Assembly: GCF_947179165.1 (NCBI RefSeq)
Contig: NC_077239.1
Location: 32,068,134 to 32,132,133, forward strand
Origin: Solanum dulcamara
Lineage: Eukaryota; Streptophyta; Magnoliopsida; Solanales; Solanaceae
Reading direction: 5' to 3'
DNA: 64,000 bases
Shown here: positions 12,632 through 25,645 of the stretch, piece by piece
Numbering within the stretch: position 1 is the first letter of the stretch
Layout: each line of letters opens with the position of its first letter
Notes under the pieces: model-generated
Databases searched by the model: none
Told to the model about the DNA's origin: nothing
Seen by the model: the letters and a program-made list of their open reading frames with translations, nothing else
Made by a program: the position numbers and the translations under genes

Positions 12632-13200
12632 ATTCTAGCCAAGTCTGTGAATACCAACAGGAATGATTGGGCAAGAAAACTAGATGATGCTCTATTGGCA
12701 TATCAGACAGCTTTCAAAACACCCATTGGTATATCCCCATACTAGTTAGTTTTCGAAAAGGCATGTCATTTGTATGTGGAGCTAGAATATAAGACGTTAT
12801 GGGTACCTAAAAAAGTTGAACTTGAATTGGAGTGAAGCTGCACATATGAGTCTAGATCAAATCAATGAGATGGATGAGTTTCGCTTGCATGCATATGAGA
12901 GTGCTGCTCTTTACAAAGAGCGGATGAAACTATACCATGATAGGCATATTGAGCTGCGCCAATTCAGCATTGGGGATAAAGTATTGCTGTTTATTTTCAG
13001 GCTGAGGTTATTTCCAGGAAAGCTATGGTCAAAGTGGTCTGGACCTTTCACCATCACACAAGTATTTTCTCATGGAGTAGTTTAACTTGAAGCTCAAGAT
13101 GGTCATAGGTTCAAAGTGAATAGACAGCAGGTGAAATAATACTTGGGATCTCCTGACGAAGTGAAAGTTGTTGAAGAACTACAGCTTGATAAAGTCTAAG
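12632..13200 (+). pseudogene. Athila-like integrase, C-terminal part, broken
   Basis: After removal of the CACTA element and one ATT, the integrase frame of 4,745-5,534 continues here. Visible blocks: [22 protein letters not shown], then after a frameshift near 12,800 NEMDEFRLHAYESAALYKERM, the GDKVLLF and LFPGKLWSKWSGPF segments of the C-terminal domain, and a poorly conserved tail with stops at 13,082 and 13,137. In Athila elements this region ends pol. It is a pseudogene. Confidence 0.85.
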
Positions 13201-14872
13201 TAGTCAAGGAAACTGCGTCGTGCCGCGATGTTAAATCAGACACTGCATAGAAGGCAACCCATGGGGAAAAGCTTTACAAAGTCTGACTAGTGGAGTGACC
13301 CGCATTGTGATGCGATGTTAAATTAAAAGCTTGGGAGGAAACCCAAGTATTGTATTAATATTAGATAGGCTAAATTCTATTATTTGATGTTTTTATAGTG
13401 TCATGGTGTTTTCAGTAAGTGCAGGGTCTCATAGAAGGAGAAAAATATTAAAAAGTTGCCAAGGTTCCCCACCACGAGCACATATACAGACCATATAGGG
13501 CACCACGTCCTGTGGTGGAATGGTATAATGAGCACTGTCTTAAGGAACTCGAGGATTACAGGAGGGATTATGGTCCGTAATGCACTTCATGGACCATTTT
13601 TCCTTCCGTGAATCCCAGGTAAGGTCCCTCACCTTTTGTCTAAGTCTATCACTACGGTAGAGATTATGGTCTGTGGTTAACTTCACAAACCATTTTTCCC
13701 TCCGTGCAGCCCTTGCAAGACCCCTTTCTTTTTGTCAAACTCCTATATCATGAAAGGGGACTACACCCCATGGTTCTCTTCACGAGTATCCACCATAGGT
13801 CGTAAGCCAAGTTGGCTAATTAATTTTTTAAACAACTGGTCACGACCCGAACCCAAAGTAATTAGGGATTTTTGAAGTATTACCCATTACCACCATAAAA
13901 TTGGGTCTTTCCAATTCTCTCCCACTACGAACGAAAGCACAACAATCCCTCTGATCCCTTATTATGTAAACCACTCCTCTTCTCATTGATTCCAGTCGCA
14001 AGTAGTATTTGTGTGGGTAGTCTAGTGTCTTAGTACTTGGGCCTATGAAAAAGATCAAAAGTGTGAAGCATACATTTAACAAATCAAGTAAGTACTTATT
14101 TCAATTTCTTGTGTCGATGCAAAATGGGAGTTGAGTTGTAGTTAAGATTATGTGTGCATAACTATTGGGCTATGTTCGAATATAGGGTGTATCTATAAAT
14201 GTGCACTTGATTGGGTTATTTGAATTTGGATAGTAGTAGTTGGAATGTGGAGTGAATGCATTCTTGTATTTACTTATCTATGAATGCCTAATTGATGAGT
14301 TACGTATTGCAATGTGCTAAATGTTCTTGAATTGGTGTAAAGATTAAGTTGTGAAGAGTGAAGTCATTTGAACAATGGCAGAACCGAGAGGTTAGGGACG
14401 ATGACCTTCACCATAGACCGTATTGTGATTCATGATCCATGGTCGAGGCTAATTGTCCTCACTATTGAAAAGGTTCCAAGTATAGGATCACTGAAGGCAT
14501 CACAGACCATGAAGTTTATCACGGCCTGTGGTATTGTTCCATGGTCCCAACACTTAGAAAATTTTCAGCGTACCTCCTGAGACCTAGATTCTGAAAGGCA
14601 ATAAGGAAGCCTTCACGGTCCGTGAAGACCTCCACTGCCCGTGAAGGTCCACCATATTGAAACACTTTGAAAATTTTTCTGAAAATTTGAAAAATACAAA
14701 AATACTTCTTATTTTAGTTTTCACTTACGATAACTCTATGATAGATTAAGCGACGCCATTTCTTAAGGATTATTATCATGCTAGTATGAATCACGGGAAA
14801 GTCTGAGTATCTATTTAAATTCGTTGCATTGTCTTGTTAAAATACTAAATATTTATGGCTTTTGTAGGTACC
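13201..14872 (+). repeat. Athila post-pol spacer with ACGGTCCGTGG-type fold-back repeats
   Basis: The start carries the sequence usually found just after Athila pol ('cttgggaggaaacccaag' near 13,330). Then come repeated degenerate copies of a CACGGTCCGTGA-like palindrome (near 13,500-13,800, 14,400-14,640), able to form hairpins in RNA. No gene was seen. The frame on the minus strand at 13,840-14,082 has no recognisable domain. Confidence 0.6.
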
Positions 14873-17080
14873 ATGGCACAGCCATGCACCAAGAACGCTT
14901 CCCAATTCACACTCTATTACTCCATATCCGAAGAATCAGAGTATGAACTAATGTATGAGTAAGAGAAAGTATCGGGAAGTGAAGCATCTAGTGGTTCTGA
15001 GGTCCAAGTGGACACCCATATCTCTCCTCATGCTCCTACATGACTAGATCCAAAGCAGCTGCTGAGGCTGAGGCCACTCCCTCCCAGTCTAAAGAGGAGG
15101 CAGCCAGCTTGGACAATAAGGCAAATGGGGATGACACATAATCCAGAGAAGGGGGTAGTGTTGCCGGTGATGAGGATGACAGACTGGATCCTATAGAGAG
15201 ATTTGTCCATGCAAAAGAAAGTGACCAGTTGCGGGCTGAAATGTTATTACTTTTTTGAGAAATGGGTGCCTTGTTCTAGGTCAAAACGATATCTTTGCAA
15301 ATGGCTTAACCAAAGGGTCTAAAGGCTTGTATATATGAGCCATTGTGCTAGAGGGTTAGGTGGTCCCTGATAACCTCTCCTCCCTACCTAAGCTCAAAGA
15401 ACTCTTCTATAAGCATCATTTTGGGTAGATGACCAAAAACCCAGGATGTTATGGTAAAAGTCTAGTCTGGGAGTTCTATTCTGCCTATGCCGCCTCAATG
15501 ATAAATGATATGCCTACTGAGATCTCGAAAAAGAAGAAGAGGGCCTTAGCGTTAACGAAACCACCATTAGATGAAGTCGCAGTTTGTGGAATGGTAATGA
15601 ATATCTCTGAGACTACACTCAACAGGTTCTTATATGGTCCGAAATTCTAGACTGATGTTCGGACAGGTCCCTATGAGATCGACAACACGAGGTTAGTGAT
15701 AAGGAAAAGATGGGCAATCTCAAGGTGCGAGGAATGATTATGGGATAGATTGTGAAGCATATCGCTATTGAGGGAGAAAATATGTCGTAGGTCACTAATG
15801 CCAAACATCTGATTACTAAGGCTTCACTCACATTTCCAACTAAGTTTTGGTGGGCCATTGTCCATTCCCATCTCCAACCCACTGCAAATGAAAACACCCT
15901 TCATCCCATATAGGCATCTCTAGTAGCCTGATTTATGGCTCGGTTTGAACTATAAAGCGATAGGCTAATTGCGGCCGAAATTTGGGACCAAGTATTTAAT
16001 GAGCGTGCTGGACTTCCATTCTCATGTCTGATCATGGCGTTATGTGAGTACATGGAGACAGTGGTAAATCGCCACTTTGACAAGCGCATCCCAGTAATGA
16101 AGTCCTCAAATGCGGCACTGATAAAGGATTTGGACAACCCGATGTACAAGACCAAGCTGGGCTGACCTATTGGTCTAGTCACTATGCCTATAGGTCCACC
16201 TCCTCCTACTCTGGCTTTGAAGGGTGAGACTTCATGTACTATGAAGGAGGAGACCACAGAGAAGCTAGAGGGAGATACCATGCCTACCCTTTCCACACCC
16301 ACAGTTTTAGGTATTAGATCCTGTTCCTTATGCCCTCCTTGAGCAATTGGTGTAGGATAAGTGGTAGACACGGGCATTAGTTGATCAGGTGATTGAGAGA
16401 CTCCCGAGGGTTATCTAGATAATGATATAAGCGAAGGTGAATCAGATTCGTATCGAGCTCCGATGGGAGGTGACATTGATATAGGGCCACATTGATGGCC
16501 TTGAGGCTCATATTACTACTCAGAGTGGTCTTTTAGGTGATTCAGAGAATGCTTCCTTATGGGCTGAGTTGGCTGCCTTACAAGAGGATGTGGGTAAATT
16601 GGAAGCGAAGTCTTCCTCTATTATTCCTGCTAGTGCTACATATACCTTGCTATAACTGTTTTCGACACCCCCTGCACTTGTGTAGCTTGATGGAGTGTGA
16701 GGCTCCATTTTGGCACCCGAGCCCAATAACAAGGGCATGGGAAAAAAGTAGTGACAGAGAGATGATTCCCTAGATAAGGAAGAAAAGGAAAGAAGATCAG
16801 AGATGAAAGCTGATAAGAGAGCTAAGTGCGCCTCCCAAAAAGAATTCCAGGAAAGGTAGGAGTTTGAGAGGAAACAACTTGACGCTGCAAGTTTTAGAGA
16901 ATCGACTAGCGGAGTCACTCATTTTGATACTGCTATGATCCTGGCTCCAGATGGGACTGTGAGTGAAGTGCTTCCTAGCACACTTACTCCTACTACAGGC
17001 GATGACCCTTTGGGGGAGCCTATATCATTGAGTCCACCAGCCGATGATGGTGTCACTACACCACCACCGACTGATGCCTA
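14873..17080 (+). pseudogene. Retrotransposon downstream ORF with plant transposon-protein domain, broken
   Basis: An ATG at 14,873 opens a frame that stops after 29 codons (TAA at 14,960), but coding similarity runs on in shifted frames. The next part is acidic and low in complexity, then comes a region typical of the 'putative plant transposon protein' domain (PF20167-like): KSLVWEFYSAYAASM, PPLDEV, ISETTLNRFLYGP, TFPTKFWWAIV, FNERAGLPF. It is followed by a Pro/Thr-rich part and a charged region (about 16,500-16,900) resembling a coiled-coil tail. Such ORFs lie downstream of pol in Athila-type elements; their function is not settled. Many stops and frameshifts make this copy dead. The family call is from pattern memory, not a search. 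Confidence 0.6.
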
Positions 17081-18857
17081 GGGCATCATAGGTATGATCA
17101 CTTCCATTGTAGTTATTATTAAGTTCTTTGACGTGCAATTAAGGACAATGCACATTCATTTGATAGGGGGTGGGGCATCCTAATGCTTAGAGTTTTTGTT
17201 GCCATGTTTCATTTCTGTGAAGCGTATATATAGTGGAACTAGCATGTTTAGGATTGTTGTTGTGTAAATACCAGAGTTTATAGAAGGATACAATAGCCTA
17301 TGAAAGGAAGAAGTCAAATTGAACTAAAATGACTCCTAACTAAAATTTTTGTAAAATACTATATGATTGATCTGGCTTGTGAAAAATGATTTGTTAAGAT
17401 CTTTATAGGAAATTGTACATATTGACTTGTCGATCAAATGCTAGCTAGGGCATGACTGGGTTGATTAGTGCTGAATTGTATAACATATGTGCCATGTTTG
17501 TGTGAGCTTAACTACTTAGTTCGAACAATGCATCTATAAGCTAGAACTTGCCTGGTTTGTCTTACTGAAATGATTGAATAGCTTGATTAGGACATGATCA
17601 TAGTGCCTTGGTTGATAATGAGCCATTTACCCTAAATTTAACCAGCCAAATGAAATTATACCCTTTAAACCAAAAGTTTGAGCTTGAATAGAGTCTTTGA
17701 TTAACCAAAATTCACCTTCTCTTTATGTTTGTGAATCTAAATTTTGGCCCTGGTCCCTTGAAGGACAATGTGTACCTCAACTCAGTCTAAAAGCCTAAGT
17801 TGAGAGTGGCAACTATGAGGAGAATCAGTCTATGAATCTTTATCTTAGCCCTGGTCCCTCCTAGGAGATTATACACTTCAACTCAGTCCAAAAGCCTAAG
17901 TTGAGGGTGGCTACCATAAGAAAAAACAACAAATTTAGGGTATGAAAGAATGGTGGAATGAGAAGAAAAGAAAAGTATGGGTTGTGTCCGCAAATGAAAA
18001 AGAAAATAATTGCAAAAATGAGTTATAAAAAGAAAAAAAATAAGATTGAACAAAGGAGAAGACCACTCTCGATAAGAAAGAATGAGGAAATAAGGGAACA
18101 GCAAGAGTTTGGGGGGTTGAAAACAAGTAGCTAAGTTAAAAGTAGCTTTTTAAAGGGCAAAGTAGTCACTTTCTTGCTAAATGTACCCTACTTAACCCCG
18201 AGCCATTGTTACAAGCCTAAAAACTCCTATTCTGATCCTAAAAAGGTTATTCAAGAGTTCAAGTATTGAAAATAAGGGTAAGCCTATGGTCTTTGCTTTT
18301 GCATTGATTGAATTTCTTTTAAGAGAGCGAGTAGTTTTGTTCCAGTCTCCATTTATCCTTAATACACTATTTGAGAGACTTCTTTGTTATGAGGGCACTA
18401 TGATTATATTGTTGAGTTGCTATATTGCTTAATACATCGTCAGTTGCATTTGTTTGGTTGACTGTGAATAGTGCTATGTCATAAATAGATCCTTGTGAGT
18501 TAGTTGGACTACCAGTTTATTACATAGTTGAGAATGAGTCATGGTTAATGATATGGGCTACTATATATCTATCCTACATCTATTTGTATTTGCGCATAGT
18601 GTTATTTTATTTTGTGTCATTGCTTGAGGAAAAACAATGGTTCTAAGTTGAGGATGTTGATGTGTCGTGTATTTACGACATTTTTGATGCTCAAAATAGT
18701 GAATTAGTGTGTGTTGCAATCATGTTTTTTTGATATGATGTGCCTTTTTTTATGTAGTAGAAAATCTAAGTTGCGCATGAGATTTGATGATTTTTTAGTT
18801 CTGAGTACTGGTTGGCTGAGGACTGAGGAATACAAGCCTCACCATGGACAATATTGC
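17081..18857 (+). repeat. Athila 3' non-coding region and start of 3' LTR
   Basis: The region contains two copies of a block reading 'caactcagtc-aaaagcctaagttga' (about 17,777 and 17,880), a feature of these elements. The 3' LTR probably starts at 18,658 (TGATGTGTCGTGTATTTACGAC), just after a purine-rich tract. It is cut after about 200 bp by the LTR at 18,858. The minus-strand frames at 17,883-18,126 are shadows. Confidence 0.55.
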
Positions 18858-19384
18858 TGTTACACCCCACACTTTTAAAACTCGGAATGTCTTATAAGTT
18901 CCTTAGACATTATCATTTAAGCCAGATACGCTACGACACTATCAAAGAACTCCAAGAAAAGGAGAATGTGATGCCCCATAGTAGGGAAGGTTGGAAATAG
19001 GGTTATGAGAAGTTGGAAGAAGTTGGAGGCCAAGTAAGGAGTCGTGGGACTCGACTTACCTACATAAGTTACTAACTTAGAAGTCCTACACACTTAAGCT
19101 ACTTGAGTACCGTCGAGCTTAAGTAGCAAGGATTACACAGGTTCTTAAAATAAGACGAGATTACGAACCCATGAGGAAGAGAAAAAGACAACACGTGGCA
19201 GCCTAGGAAGGAGACACGTGGCATCACCTCAAGCAAGCAGGTGACCCACCTGCTTGGGGTCAAGTAGGTGACCCACCTACTTGGGGGAGGTGGACCCCAC
19301 TGCCACATGGCAGCACCCTATTGGCAGCATGCATACGTGGCCCAATAAGGGCTAGACACGTGTCGCCCTATGGGGTTGACACAT
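18858..19384 (+). repeat. 5' part of an LTR, family 1, truncated
   Basis: It begins TGTTACACCCCACA and follows the 5' ends of the LTRs starting at 21,100 and 22,735 through the shared 'gctacgacactatcaaa' block, the 'caagtaggtgacccacctact' inverted-repeat region and CACGTGTC. It breaks off at about 19,384 and joins polymerase sequence directly, so most of the LTR and the 5' interior are deleted. Confidence 0.75.
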
Positions 19385-21099
19385 GAGTTTCCAAACTTTG
19401 AAAGATCAACTTACCTCCGCTCCTATTTTGACTCTACCAAAAAGATTAGAAGGGTTTGTGGTTTATTGCGATGCTTCAAAGATTCATTTGCGTTGTGTCT
19501 TGATGCAAAATGGTAAAGTTATAGCCTATGATTCTAGGAAATTGAAAGTTCATGAATGTAGCGAGCCTACCCATGATCTTGAGTTGGCGGCCGTTGTTTT
19601 TTCTTTGAAGATTTGGTGGCATTACCTCTATGGGGTGTATCTGGATGTGTATACCGATCATAAAGGTCTTCAATATGTGTTCATATAAAAGGACCTCAAT
19701 CTAAGACAAAGAATATGGCTAGAACTCCTCAAGGACTATGATATGAGTATGCATTATCATCCAGGTAAAGACAATGTGATTGCCAATGCACTTAGTAGAG
19801 TGTCTAAGAGAACTGTGGCTCATGTAGATGAAGGCAAGAGGGAAATGGTAAAATATGTTCACCGGTTGGCTAGATTAGGGGTGAAGTTGTGTGGTATCAA
19901 TGATGGTGGTATGGTTGTTTAAAATGGGTCTGAATCCTCCTTGGTGTTGGATGTTAAGTCAAAACAAGACCTTGACCTGACATTTATTAAGTTAGAGGTT
20001 GGTGAAGGAAAAGAAAGTAGAGGTCTTTTCACAAGAGGGAGATGGGATGCTATACTACCAAGGTTGGTTATGTGTTCTAGATGTGGATGATCTAAGAAGT
20101 TTGATCTAGATGGAGGCTCATAATTCCTCATACTTTATTCATCTCGGTTCAATAAAAATATACCGAGACTTAAAAGAGTTCTATTGGTAGGGTGGCATGA
20201 AAAAGGACATAGCAAGGTTCATATCCGAATGCCCGAATTACCAACAAGTGAAGGCCAAACACCAAAGGTCAGGTGGCCTAGCACAAGATATCAAAATACC
20301 TACTTGGAAGTGGGAAGACATGAACATGGATTTTGTAGTAAATTTGCCTTATACCAGGAAGCGTTATGATTTGATTTGGGTAATTGTTGATAGAATGACT
20401 AAGGCGTCTCACTTTCTACCGATCAAGACCACTTATAGTGACGAAGCCAATGCCAAGTTGTATATTAGGGAGTTAGTAAGGTTGCATGGTGTGCCTTTAT
20501 CCATTATTTTGGATTGTGGTGTTCAATTCACCTCTTCCTTTTGGAGGTCGTTTCAAATGGGCCTCGGTACTAAGATAAAGTTGAGCACCACATTCCATCC
20601 TCAAACTGATGCGCAATCTAAAAGGACAATTCAAAAACTAGAGGATATGTTAAGGGGTTGTGTGTTGGAGTTCAAAGGAAATATCTACTGCTCATCGTGT
20701 TTGCCTATAATAATAGTTACCACTCAAGCATCGAGATGGCGCCGTTTGAGGCTTTGTATGGTTGACAATGTAGATCTCTGATTGGGTGGTTTGAAGCATA
20801 TGAGATGACCTTGTTAGGTGCCGACTTGGGGCTAGATTCTTTAGAGAAGGTGAGGATCATTAAAGAAAGGTTGAAGATGGCTCAAATTCATCAAAAGTCC
20901 TATTCCAATACTAGGAGAAGGGATCTTGAGTTTAATGTGGATGATTGGGTGTACTTGAAGGTGCCACCCATGAAGGGTGCAGTTCAGTTTGGTAAGAAAG
21001 GAAAATTAAGCCCTAGGTATGTAGGGCCTTATAGAATCTTGAGGCGAGTTGGCAAAGTTTCTTATGAGTTGGAATTGCCTTCGAAAATGGCCATGGTGC
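19385..21099 (+). pseudogene. Ty3/gypsy chromovirus RNase H and integrase, broken
   Basis: A pol fragment of a Tekay/Del-like chromovirus. In order: the end of RT (FQTLKDQLTSAPILTLP), RNase H (YCDASK, LELAAVVFSLK, VYTDHKGLQYVF), the linker HYHPGKDNVIANALSR, then integrase from about 20,184. The zinc finger keeps CPN but the second Cys is Tyr (CPNYQQ). The core shows VIVDRMTKASHF and ILDCGVQFTS, but the catalytic Glu is Lys (DAQSKRTIQ), which would inactivate strand transfer. The C-terminal GKKGKLSPRYVGPYRIL segment is present. A stop at 19,687, later stops and frameshifts mark it as dead. It is cut at 21,099 by the LTR starting there, in the segment that normally leads to the chromodomain. 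Confidence 0.88.
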
Positions 21100-24000
21100 T
21101 GTTACACCCCGTATTTTTATACCTTGGAACGCGTTCTGAAGTCTCTTGAAAGGCTCTTAAGTTTCTTGCAAGGATCGTAAGCCTCTTAAGTTTCTTAAAG
21201 TTTTTTAAAGCTCTTAAGGGTTACCATGTGATCCGGATAATCTATAACGCTATCAAACAACTCTAAGGAAAGGAGAATGCGATACCCTATAATAGAAAAG
21301 ATTTGAATTAGGTCTATAAGATTCCAGAAGAAGTTGGAGGCCAAGTAATGATTCGTAGGAATCGACTTACTTACGTAAGCTACCAACTTGAAAACCTTAT
21401 ATACTTAAGCTACTTGAGCACATACTAAGTTTGCGTAGCAAGGATTACATAGGTTCATAAAGCAACACAAGATTACGAACCCACGAGGCAAAGAAGAGAG
21501 CGAAACGTGGAAGCATGGGAGAATAACACATGGAAGCAAATGGAAGTGCCATGTGGAAGAAGCTGCAGCAAGGGGGTGGGCCCCCACCTTCCACATAGAT
21601 GCCCATGAGGGGTGGTGCGATGTGTTGGCCCAACAAGGGCTTGACACGTGTCACCACTTGGGGCTTGACACACGTCACCCCCCTAAGGTGGTATATATAT
21701 ACATATTTGATGACTTTTCAAATCATTCTTATCCCTTAAGTTCATCTTTATCAAAAAACAAAAGAGACTACAAGAAAATTCTAGAGAAAAGAAAGGAGAG
21801 AAACTTGAAGCTAGAGAGAGAGAGCGCTCGGATTTGGGAGAAAAAAAGGTGAGTCTCCAATTTAGTTCCGTAAATTAATTGTGTAGGGTGAACCATGATG
21901 TTATGAAGGTGTTATTAATTAAAATTTAGGATTTGGAGCAGCCCAAAACGTTATCAAACAGCCACAAAGTTTTAGGCGCGCTAAAGGGACTTCCGAGGCA
22001 AGTTTCGACGAGTTTGATGAGTTTTGGGCAAGGTAAGGGTTTACCTTTCAAATTGGAGTTTATGATATTTTTATGAGGTATATTACATTTCTTAAAAAGG
22101 TTGGAAGTGGAAAAATTGCATAAGGATGCTATACGCTAGAAACAAACTAAATTGAAGTTGTTGTAGTTAAATCAAAGTCGCGTAGTGTGTTGTTGCTGTG
22201 GTGTTGCGGTTGCAGCTGGTTGGGTGGTGTGTTGCAGGGTTGTAAAGTATTTTAAAAAGGGTATGGGTTCTTATGGTTGCAGACACATGACCCTCCATTT
22301 GGTATGGTTAAAGATTTTGCAAAATAAAGATTAAAAACTCTATTTTGGTATCGTATTTTGGAGCTAGTTGTTTGGAGCTTGTATTGTGCAATGTTGAAGT
22401 GACTTACTTGTAAATATGTTGCTGTTTTTTATTGTTGTTATGGTTATTGATATTTTAGCCGAGTCAAAATCTCGGGTACATTGAAGTTACAGCAGAAATG
22501 TTGCCTGATTTTTGGTAGCCTCGGAACTACTAACAAACTAGTCGAAGGTAATGGATAGGAAGTGACTCCTATTAGCACTTGGTTGTAGAGTGGCATATTT
22601 GAAAGTGAAAGGATATTAACCTTAGTATTACTTTCATATTAAAAAGGTTAAGAAGATATCAAGGCAAGTTGGGTTACAATTAATACCCTTTTTTTCTTTT
22701 GATATGTCTCAACATAAGTATATGATGATATATGTGTTACACCCCACACTCTCAAGCTCGGAATGTCTCTTAAGTTCTTTATACAATATCATGTGAGCCG
22801 GATAAGCTACGACACTATCAAATGACTCCAAGGAAAAGAGAATGTGTTACCCCATAGTAGAGAAGGTTGGAAATAGATTCATAAGAATCCGGAAGGAATT
22901 GGATGCCAAATAATGAGTCGTAGGACTCGATTTACCTACGTAACCTACCAACTTAGACGTCTTACATACTTGAGTTTCTTAAGGACATACCAAGCTTACG
23001 TAGCCTGGATTACATAGGCTCCTAAAATAAGATGAGATTACGAACCCACGAGAAAGGGGAAAAGACGACACGTGAAAGCCAATGGAGGAGCGACATGTGG
23101 CAGCACCTCAAGCAAGCAGGTGACCCACCTACTTAGGGTCAAGTAGGTGAACCGCCTACTTGGGAGGTGGGGCCCACAAGGACACATGGCATCCTAGGGG
23201 TAAGGCATGGATCTGTGGCCCAATAAGGGATGGACACGTGTCACCATATGGGGATAACACATGTCACCTCCTAGGACCACATATATACATGTATATGTGT
23301 CTTATACTACAGTTCTGATCCATTAAGCTGCAGGAAAAACTCAAGAACAAACCCTAGAACAAGAGAGAAAAACATGACGGCTTGGAGGAGAAAAATAGGT
23401 ATGTCCCAATTTTGCTCCGTAAATTAATTAGATAAGGTAATATTATATCAAGTGGAGGTGGTTAACAATGTATCTTACCTATTTGGGGCAGCAAAAATGA
23501 GTAACAAGCAGCCACAACATTTCAGCCGCGTCAAGGAGGTTCCGAAGTTAATTTTCAGCGTGTTTGGAAGGCCATTTGATAAGCTATGGCTTGATTCTCT
23601 TCTTCCATGTTTTTTTAAGGGTTTTTCCATGTTATGAGGGTGTTCATAATGTAAATTTAAGGTTTGGAGCAGCACCAAACGGACAGCAAACAGTCCACTC
23701 CGTTTCAGCACATCAAGAGATTTTCCGAGGCGGGTTTTGGCGTGTTTTGGAAAATTTTGGGTAAGGTAAGGTTTATCATTTAAATTTGAAATTTATGAGG
23801 TTGTTATGGAGTGTATTATGTACCTTTTATACTTCTGGGAGTATGAAAAAAATCATGGGGATGCTCAGCGAAAGAAACAATCTAAATTGAAGTCACCGTA
23901 GTTAAATTGTAGTCGAAGTGAGGCGTGGTGTGTTTGGAGGATTCTTATGGTTGTGTGGTGTGTGTTACAGGGTCTAAATGTGTTCTAAAATAGGTTTGGG

Positions 24001-24884
24001 AGCTTCTGGTTGCAGCCACATGATTCCACTCTTCGTACGGTTAAAGGTTTCACAAAATAGAAACTAGAAATCCTATTTTGGTATTACAATTTTCAGCAAG
24101 TTGGGTGGAGTTCATATTGTGTAATGCTGCCATGTTCTACTTGTATATGAGCTACAGGTTGTTATTGTTGGTTGGCTGTGGTAATTAGGTATGTAATTAA
24201 GAATTCGGATAGGGCATATTATAGGAGAGATGCTGCCCAATTTCCGGTAACTCTTTAAATGAGTTAAGGAACTAGTCGAAGAGGCGAGCGAGGAAATGAG
24301 TTATGTGAATACTAAGGTGCAACCAAAGGCGCTGAAAAGTTTAAGGTTGTTGATACTCGCCTTTTTTCTATGTTAAATAGAATTAGAGGACGATGATGTG
24401 GACGTGATTAAGAGAAGTTCATACGAGGTATGTGAAGCTTTCTTTTGGCGTGTTTTTGGAATAAGTATGTAGAGATATCTTTCTTTTCTTTTGGCATGTA
24501 TTAGATGTAAGTTATGAATGATATGTATGTGATATTTGGGATTCAATCCATTCATAAAGCCCTGAATATAAGTCAAAACTCTCATTTACTTTTTGATGTT
24601 AGAACTCCTACAATAGCTGGGTTGTTGCCCTTAAGTCTTTTATGTGATGAAAAGTAGTACATGTAAAGCCTATCTCTTCTTTTCTTTGGAATGGCTTAAT
24701 TTTAAGTAAAATGATATATGATATGGGTTTAGAGGTAATTCCATTTATGAGCTCTAAGTGTAACTCGTGACTTGTAGTCACTTCTGAACACTAAGAGTTT
24801 GAAAGTAATCAAACTACTATTTCCGAGCCTGCTATATAATTAGTAGTAAGTGGAGGTACCAGCTCCTCTTTTTAAAGTCTTTGA

Positions 24885-24985
24885 AATGATCAATGTCTCT
24901 GATTGCATAACTGTGTATCTGATTACATATATGTGTCTCTGATTGCATAAACCATGTTTCTGATTGCATAAACTATGTGGCATTG
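24885..24985 (+). repeat. Short tandem repeat within the solo LTR
   Basis: About four imperfect copies of a 22-28 bp unit built on 'tctgattgcataa' lie in the U3/R-like part of the LTR. Confidence 0.6.
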
Positions 24986-25579
24986 TCTTGATGCATGTCT
25001 GTGGTTCCTGAGGCCCCAATTGATGTAACCCCTAATGATATCTAAAGGGGTACTTTGGATAAGTACCTTCCTGGTCTTCATGTGATGGTTCACTTGAGTG
25101 TTTCATTGAGTCTCAGAGGGTGACTTAGTTGCATATAGTTTCTCATTACTCTATTCGTGCATGTTGTAACCCTTCTTTTTTCACGTCCTATGATGAGCCA
25201 GATATTATGTTGGGTGCAGCTTTACTACTTTCACCGCATCCCGGTCCGGATGTGTATAGTTCTATGCATAAGAAGATGATGCCGTACGTGAGGTATGATA
25301 TATGTTATATGTTATGACGATACGATTATTCACCGAGTCCCGGGCCGGCTATAATATGATAGTATATGTGGCGAAATAAGAAAGGAACACCGAGTCCCTC
25401 CTTAGAGGGCTGGGTATGGTATGTATATTATGATGGTACGCTATAGACGTACAGCACTCCATTCACTGAGTCCCTCACTAAAGGGCCGGATACTTTATAT
25501 AGGCATACATATGAGATTAGAGTGATACATTATGACCCCGAGCCCCATAGTGAACCGGGTGTAACATAATGACATACAT

Positions 25580-25645
25580 GATAAGATTATACCGTGTACG
25601 ATGATATTATATCGTATACGATGATATAATACCGTATACGATGAT
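25580..25645 (+). repeat. Palindromic tandem repeat (ACCGTATACGATGATAT)
   Basis: About three copies of a ~21-bp unit containing the palindrome CGTATACG occur in succession inside the solo LTR. Function unknown. Confidence 0.6.

Noticed and set aside
16520..16918. A 132-codon minus-strand frame, Ser/Leu-rich.
   Set aside because: It is the shadow of the degenerate plus-strand downstream ORF of the Athila element, whose charged tail fits the family pattern better.
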